A stretch of 64,000 bases of DNA from assembly GCA_026874595.1 (NCBI GenBank), contig CM049314.1, forward strand, positions 14,932,729-14,996,728, given 5' to 3'. The notes under the pieces were generated by a model, which did not search any database, was not told where the DNA came from, and saw only the letters and a program-made list of their open reading frames with translations. Every line of letters begins with the position of its first letter. Position 1 is the first letter of the stretch. This DNA is from Sipunculus nudus. Taxonomy: Eukaryota > Annelida > Sipuncula > Golfingiida > Sipunculidae. The position numbers and the translations under genes were made by a program. Of the stretch, positions 57,380 to 64,000 are shown in pieces.

Positions 57380-57383
<4 letters not shown>
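56641..57383. other. Intergenic, no gene seen
   Basis: No gene can be supported. A good donor-like AAG/GTAAGA is present on the - strand at about 56936, but the open frame ending there is interrupted by a stop within 100 nt. Confidence 0.4.

Positions 57384-57426
<43 letters not shown>
57384..57426. repeat. (AT)n tract left of Tigger-like element
   Basis: About 21 AT units ending exactly at the element's terminal repeat. Confidence 0.95.
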
Positions 57427-57429
<3 letters not shown>

Positions 57430-58355
57430 TGAAACCTCGTTGTGTCGAACTCGGTTAAGTCGAATTCCCGCATGTGTCGAAGTCGAACGTGGGGTCCCTG
57501 CAAAAAATAGTTAAAACCTTACTAATTTAACTCCGCTTGTGTCGAAGTCGGATATGTCGAAAACCCAGATGTGTCGAGGTGTTTTGTTGGTCCCCAGCTT
57601 GTTTTTCTACCGCTGAACTCGAAGACATGATTGGTTAACAGTTGTGCAGGGCCCGTCAATCATGATTGGGCCGTGATGACCAGTCATAATTAATTAATAC
57701 CGACCAGGCTCTCACTCATCAAGCGCGATGGCTCTGTCGACTCAAGGTCATGCCGCTCTGATGTTTGGACAACAGTTGTGAACGGTCCAAAAATCATACC
57801 CTGGCCGCGATGACTTGTTACACAATTAATACCGGCAAGGATCTTACTCATCACGCACGATGGCTGACATACCTAGTCCGTTGTTTACTTGTTTGGCCAA
57901 TTAGTCACTCATGAAATGCCTTCCTTCTCTCGCCGACAAAGCATTAATAAGAAGTTATTGATAAACCAAACGTTATCCAATCCTTACCTTTGATGAGTCT
58001 AGGATAAAGTTGAACTGAAAATGATCTGAGCCAATCATTTATTGATTTGTGTGTTTTTATACACGTACATGTATGTGCTCTTATTTCACTTTCTTGATCA
58101 ACCTAATCCTAATTTTAGTGGTACTTATGTGTTTTTATTATTAATGAAAAAATGTATATAAAATTTGGGTTGTTCTTTCATGAAAACATTTGTGAGTAAT
58201 ATAAGATATAGGCCCTATACATGTGCAGTATTAATCGATTATAATCGAGGCTCAAGGTTGAATATAATGAACATCGATTGTCTCGAACTCCGGTTGTGTC
58301 GAAGTAAATTCACCAGTCCCTTCGACTTCGACACAACGCGGTTAACGAGGTTTCA

Positions 58356-58358
<3 letters not shown>
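57427..58358. mobile_element. Tigger/pogo-like non-autonomous element
   Basis: A 932-bp element with terminal inverted repeats CAGTGAAACCTCGTTGTGTC at the left and CAGTGAAACCTCGTTAACCG at the right, followed in both by a GTGTCGAA phrase. CAGT ends with ACCTCGTT and a TA target are typical of Tigger/pogo members of the Tc1-mariner superfamily. The flanks are TA inside (AT)n tracts. Internally, two ~130-bp segments are similar (GTTGTG ... GATGACnnGT ... TTAATACCG ... CTCATCA ... GCACGATGGCT). No transposase frame survives. Confidence 0.88.

Positions 58359-58406
<48 letters not shown>
58359..58406. repeat. (AT)n tract right of Tigger-like element
   Basis: About 24 AT units starting exactly at the element boundary. 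Confidence 0.95.
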
Positions 58407-58410
<4 letters not shown>

Positions 58411-60076
58411 ATGGGATAATATATACAATTTAAATAGTTAATACTTGAGAAAAGGGCAATTATAGACCTGATCAATTCGTAAATACGACCTATATTCTTT
58501 TGAAAAGGGATGTTAAACCTTTTCACCATCTTATAAATTCCTGAATGGCTTCATATCGGGGGCTAGAAGAGTGTCAGTCCTGGTTTCTCGCGTCATGGGT
58601 TAAGAATTCCGTGGACTCGAGTATTTCAGAACTACAGGAAATTAAAGTGGTTATAAGGGCGTATGGCCGTATGAACCACTAATTGTATAAAATATATTAA
58701 ACAATGGATATCAGTGGTAAAATATGTTAAGGGTGATATAGTTGCTGATTTCAAGTGATTTTAATGTTTATTTCAAACTATCAGTGCATATAAAACTCTC
58801 CCAAATTCTCCGGCTCTCCGCGGATTCTCCGACTTGTAGACAGACCCGTCAGAATCTGGTGAGTTTGCATCCACTAGGATGCAAGTCAGACATCCATACA
58901 CGTCTCTGATCACAATCAACTGGTGTGGTTGCAAGAAAGGGACAAAGAATATCCGTGCTTCAGCGGCTGCAATCATAATTTAGACAAACCATTTTGAAGT
59001 ATGCAGGGTGATTATGAAATTGTTTGGGAATGCATGCTGGCTAAACTTAAGGACTGGTGACATTTAAAGGAAGGATGAATAGAAACTTTCTAAATATTGA
59101 CCCAACCTGTTTTACACGTATACAATATAACACAAAGTTCAAAGATTTTCATCAAAACAGGGTTATTATCTAAATTATCCCTGATTAAATTTCATATTGC
59201 CATTATACTTTATTTCCAATATGAAAGCACAGGCGCTTGAATTGTTATTAGTATAAATTTTGGTTAAATTTGTTACTTTTCTGGGTCATTTCCTTATAAC
59301 TATTACTTATCTGAAATTGTCCTGGCGTTCTTTTTCACACTATATGGTCCATCTCTATATCATTTACTTAATATTTGATCTCAAATATCAAATTTTGTCT
59401 GTTTGATAAAACTTTAACCCGTGTCGGGCTGTCCTACTATTTGTCTGTCCGATATTTGCCTTTAGATGAGAAAGAACTGATTACAAATTAAAGTTGGTCC
59501 ATATGCTGTTGTTTTCAGTCTATCTTGGATGAAGTACCACTGGAACTGACATCTAGTGGGGGAATATAGAAATATTATTTCCTCAGACTGGCATGTGTTA
59601 AGGCCAAATATGGGCAATAGTAGAAAACGGGGATTAACGAAACGAGGTGCTCCGCCCCGTGAAGTCCTTTTGTTTTGCTTCGCCGAATTCGCGGTGAATT
59701 TTAGTAACAGCATTGAATAATGTCATAACAACACAGGTTACTGTATTCAACTTTATTCTGAATAATAGAGATTCCATGAGTATATATAAGAGAGGGTGCC
59801 TATACAACCACAGCACTCCCTTGCACCATGTATATAGATATTAAGTTGTTCCGGGCTTGTCACAATTTTTTTAGTCTCCACCAGAGGTCGCTCCTTTTCA
59901 GTGTTGTTTTGCGACCCCCCCCCCCCCCCCCCCCCCAGCCGTGACAAACACGACTCAGTTTAGGACCCCCTACTTAGTCGTGACACAAGCCAAATTCAGA
60001 ACCGCCCTGCAAGTCCACGCCACGCTTTATAACCGTATTTCCGCATACAGTCAGCAGGCAAACCGCAGGTAGAAAT
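58407..60076. other. Intergenic, no gene seen
   Basis: Unique sequence with a long C-run (about 59915-59937). No gene supported. Confidence 0.45.
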
Positions 60077-60084
60077 CTCCCAAA

Positions 60085-60153
60085 CAGTGGCGTCAATTTT
60101 TCTTCCAGGGTGGGGGTGGGGGGGGATGACTTTGTTTATATATACACACACAT

Positions 60154-60184
<31 letters not shown>

Positions 60185-60214
60185 CCTTTTTCAGCGCCTC
60201 TGAGTGACATTCAG

Positions 60215-60249
<35 letters not shown>

Positions 60250-60564
60250 CATATATGTAACATATATATATAATTATTATATATAAACTTAATCTTATTT
60301 AAAATAATTATGATTTAGAAAATAAGTTATTGTTGAATTCTAAGCAAGGTTAAGATATAACATCTTTTAATAAATGGATCCAAAGCCTTTTAATTTTGTT
60401 TATTAATTTATTTTATATGCAATATTATAATATTATTCTCTGAAAAGTGGGGGGGGGGATGATTACATTGACCACCCCCCCCCCCCCCCCTTGCCAAAAA
60501 GTTGGGGGTACATATACACCCCCCCCCCCCCCCTCCCTCCCTCACCCCTAAATTGACGCCCCTG
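60085..60564. mobile_element. 480-bp hAT-like element with perfect TSD
   Basis: The left end CAGTGGCGTCAATTTTT and the right end read inward, CAGGGGCGTCAATTTAG, are inverted copies. It is bracketed by an exact 8-bp duplication CTCCCAAA (60077-60084 and 60565-60572), diagnostic of hAT-type insertion. The interior has two AT tracts (60160-60184 and 60216-60245) and several G- and C-runs near the right end. It does not code. Confidence 0.92.
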
Positions 60565-60572
60565 CTCCCAAA

Positions 60573-60936
60573 CATGCAGAACAATATACGAATATACTGG
60601 GTTATAACGGAATACTTCACACACATGGTAGGTGTCGTTGGAAAGATAAGAAACTTATTAAAAGGTCTAGTTGGTTTATTTGAAGTGACACGATACTTGT
60701 GAGCAATGAGACGTTGTCAAAAATGACGAAAATATTTGCATCCTCATGGGGCCTTATAATGCGATCCTCAGAGTTAGATGTCCAGGCACTCTGGCAAGCC
60801 AGTGATCTGGCCATAATGTCAGAGGGCCGATCCGGCGCTACAATTATATTCATTATACTTCATTTAAATGGTGCTGTGTTTACTGGTTTGTTAAAATAAA
60901 CATACACTAAGATGTTGAGGCATTATCATACATACT
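60573..60936. other. Intergenic, no gene seen
   Basis: Overlapping open frames exist on both strands, but neither has recognisable content. Confidence 0.4.
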
Positions 60937-61725
60937 TTTATTAAGAACAGGAGATGGTGAAATTCAGGATAACAATAAAATATAGTATGTGTGCACCTGC
61001 AGTTGTGACTCTGTCCCGAAGAGAGGAGTGACATACGGAGTACTCTGGTGGAGGTATTTGATACTAACACAAGGCAGCGCTAATTTTTTTCTGTGTCCAC
61101 TTATGTGCTGGCAATATCTAGTGGTTATCTTGTACACTGCTGATTTAGCATGAACTAAAACTTGTATATATATATTCTGGTGTACATTAAACGCCCATTA
61201 TCAATAAATAACAGAAATAAACCTAGTCTGATCTAACATTGGTATTTATGAAAGAAATAAGAATGCCATTTCCTATATAACTGAGTTGAAACTACATACA
61301 AGTTTGAATACCCTTTGAAAAATGAAGCCATTAAAGTTACAAATTGTGAAGAAACTTCATGGGATACTTATTATGACAATTGTATTACCTGACTATACAC
61401 TGAAAATGCCATCACTGGAACTGATGAAAAATAAACACTTGTTTTGGGGAAATACATAAAATTACAATGTGATATGAACATATGGTGTGAAAAATGCTCT
61501 GATTATGTTATTAATACCATCATACAGTGCTAAAACGTTCACCCTTTATATATATGCATACATTTGAAGCAAATAAGAGACCAAATTCAAACATTTTAGC
61601 ACATACAGGAATACTGATGTTCCGTGCTTTACTTATAAATAACTTTCTACACTTTTTATGTGAAAATGACCATTTCACTGTGAATGAAAATGAAAACAAA
61701 TTTACTGAAGCCTGGAAGACTGGTG

Positions 61726-61794
<69 letters not shown>

Positions 61795-64000
61795 ATATTG
61801 AAGAAGCATTGGTCATAGTATAAGTTATAATATCAGGGGACAAAACAAGATTACAAAAATGGACAGGATTTAGTTATGTAATTAAGCAGGTTGTTAGATG
61901 ATACTGAACAAGGGAACAATGAAAATCAGTGGCTTTTCAAGCTTTTGTGAAGCAATGTTCAGGTACATTAAATTAGGGACATTTTGTCCTGTGATATTTT
62001 GTTATACATTCAGTGGAAGCACAATAATATTCAATATATAATACAGCTTACAACCTGTTTCATGTATATTGCTCTTATGAATATTAAAAATATGACCATT
62101 CTGGTATTTTCCAGACAATAATGGTCTATAACATTCAATTATTTTTCAAATCTGTAGATTAAGATATATACCTACTTATCTGAGTAGAAATAACATTTTT
62201 TTCTGTCTGTCCTTAAATACTCCTCCTTTTGACATATCCTTGACATTAGTAAACTTCATAAAAAGTTTGATACAAAACCTGTACCAACACAAAGTTATAC
62301 ATATTTATAATGATATATAACAAATGATATATATACCTACAAATTCAAGAGCATACATATTTTAGAAAAAGTAAGTTACAGAAGTTTCAAATTCTGAGAC
62401 AGCTTTTCATGCATACTATCAGTGTCAGGGGCCAATCAAGCTGAACTAGAGTAATATTACCTTAAGTGTGTCCTTAAATTTATACAACACAATGTACAAC
62501 ACAATATCACGTTGATGTAAAAATCTCAATTCATGTGTGCAGAATCACTTTGCTGCATTGCTTTATTGGTTTGGGAATTGATTGGTTGGGCGACTCTTCC
62601 ATAAGCATGCTCAAGCCCTTAGTAAACTAAAGAGAATAATGTGTGATACAATGACCTAACTTTATCTGAGGACTAACTCTGACAGAGAGGTAAAAAGAAC
62701 TGACAAAGACTGCACACCAAAAAATAAAGTCATAAATCACAACTCGCTCCTAACTAGGGAAGTAGACACCAAATTTATATTTTTTGCATTTAAATTTCAA
62801 TGGTGATTCATTTCGATCATCAGTGGTTTTATTTTTCTTTTTTAATCCTTGTCAGTGACTGCATCTTACTGAGACAGACCTTGTGGTTGGAGTCATATTC
62901 ACACAGTTAAAATTTCACGATTTTTACTTTTTCGCAATCACACTATACAAAAGACCTACACACAGTAAAACCATTTTCATATTAATTAAATATATCATAT
63001 AATAGGTGCACAAAATCTTAACAATTGCATTGGGACCCAAAGGAAAATCGACCAAGCAAAAATTTTTTTTCATTATCGATAGATAATTTGAAAGACTGGA
63101 TATAATTTACAAGAACATTTTTTGAATATTCAAGATCTATTATTATTCAAAATATCAACTTTTTTCATTTCAACTTGTCTTCGACAAAGGGACCTCTTAT
63201 TCACAAATGTTATTTTCATGATCATCCCCCATTCGCCAATTTCAGGAATTTGAAAACCCTTGTGAACAAAACAGGCAACAGCAGTATGAGACAGCAACTT
63301 ATGGAGGGGAAATTAGTGTCCAGACAATTAATATGGATCAATCCAAAATTTTAAATCTGGTTTCTTTCTGTACAACCAAATCTTGACAGGGAAATTACCT
63401 CTAGCATATCAGACCAAAGTTTATTTCTCATGGAAAATTGAAACTGTTATAAAAGAAAGCCATAGATTTAGATGATATAGCAAACAGAGATGATAAAAAA
63501 AGGATATGCTTCACCATAAAATATTTATAATATGAACAGATTATCTAATTCTTCCAGCTCCACACAGATAGCATCAACAAACACACATACGATAAGATTC
63601 TTTATCCGAAGAACACTATGATATCACTCCCAATAAAAGTTCACACACCACTGTGAGGGTCAGAGTATTACACAAACACAGCAAGAAAAACAAATTCACT
63701 ACAACAATGTTATTTCATGAATAAACAATGAAGGGTACACATGTTAATATAAATGCCCAGACAAAAACAGATTAGATTACCCAGATATCAGCTGGACAAA
63801 ATGACAGGCAGATTTATAAATACAATATCCTGTCTTTTTTAAATTATGAATATCAGTGAATACAATAATAACAAAGAAACAAAGGAAAAAATTCATAATC
63901 TTTTACCTGATTTCTGAAAAAAAAGGACAGTGGTCTCAGACTGATATAATCCCATGGAGGGATTTAATAATGTAAGACATTTAATATACCCTGGACACTG
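60937..64000 (-). other. AT-rich block, possible 3' UTR of an edge gene
   Basis: About 3 kb of unique AT-rich sequence with an AATAAA on the - strand at 60937-60942 and no coding content. It resembles the U2AF1 3' UTR in texture, so it may be the 3' UTR or 3' flank of a minus-strand gene beginning beyond 64000. This is inference only. It includes an (AT)n tract at 61730-61786. Confidence 0.25.
61730..61786. repeat. (AT)n microsatellite
   Basis: About 28 AT units. Confidence 0.95.

Noticed and set aside
60617-60899. Overlapping open frames on both strands
   Set aside because: No domain, no splice context and no repeat of the pattern elsewhere in the window; probably chance.

Overview
This window looks like nuclear DNA from a marine invertebrate, most likely a mollusc or another lophotrochozoan. 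The evidence is intron-rich genes with metazoan protein content, long (AT)n and (GA)n tracts, many short inverted-repeat elements, and degenerate intergenic repeats carrying GACGGACG runs. The phylum is inferred; no marker in the window proves it.

Four host genes can be supported. (1) On the + strand at 6.6-10.2 kb, a five-exon gene encodes a 240-residue protein made of two DUF1330-like (dimeric alpha/beta-barrel type) domains. (2) On the - strand at 18.9-37.7 kb lies U2AF1, the small subunit of the splicing factor U2AF. It can be rebuilt exon by exon and keeps human numbering at S34 and Q157. It carries two homologous alternatives for one RRM exon and a candidate 21-nt in-frame microexon. 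(3) On the + strand at 45.6-48.4 kb lies PSENEN/PEN-2, the 101-residue gamma-secretase subunit, in three coding exons. (4) On the - strand at 51.2-54.0 kb, a three-coding-exon gene encodes a 229-residue protein with repeated TNFxFGxD motifs, perhaps a ciliary or axonemal protein, with a CRE-bearing upstream region.

The rest is dominated by mobile and repetitive DNA. It includes a 5'-truncated LINE with an 11-bp target duplication (13.3-15.1 kb) and a ~278-bp tandem array in which the palindrome GGTGGCGCCACC recurs (15.2-16.3 kb). A >2-kb repeat is present as two inverted copies (16.5-18.7 and 42.6-45.1 kb) that bracket U2AF1, with a related forward copy in PSENEN intron 2. A 1.63-kb foldback element has a perfect 8-bp target duplication and a core of 73-bp hairpin repeats (40.3-41.9 kb). 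Short DNA-transposon families include a three-copy family with 5-bp duplications, a Harbinger-like family with TWA duplications, hAT-like elements, a TTAA-target element, and a Tigger/pogo-like element sitting inside an (AT)n tract. A 271-bp palindrome made of two facing tRNA-like sequences lies upstream in U2AF1 intron 1.

The genes are functionally unrelated neighbours, as is normal for an animal genome, and there is no operon-like arrangement. The last 3 kb (60.9-64.0 kb) is AT-rich and could be the 3' UTR or 3' flank of a further minus-strand gene running off the edge.
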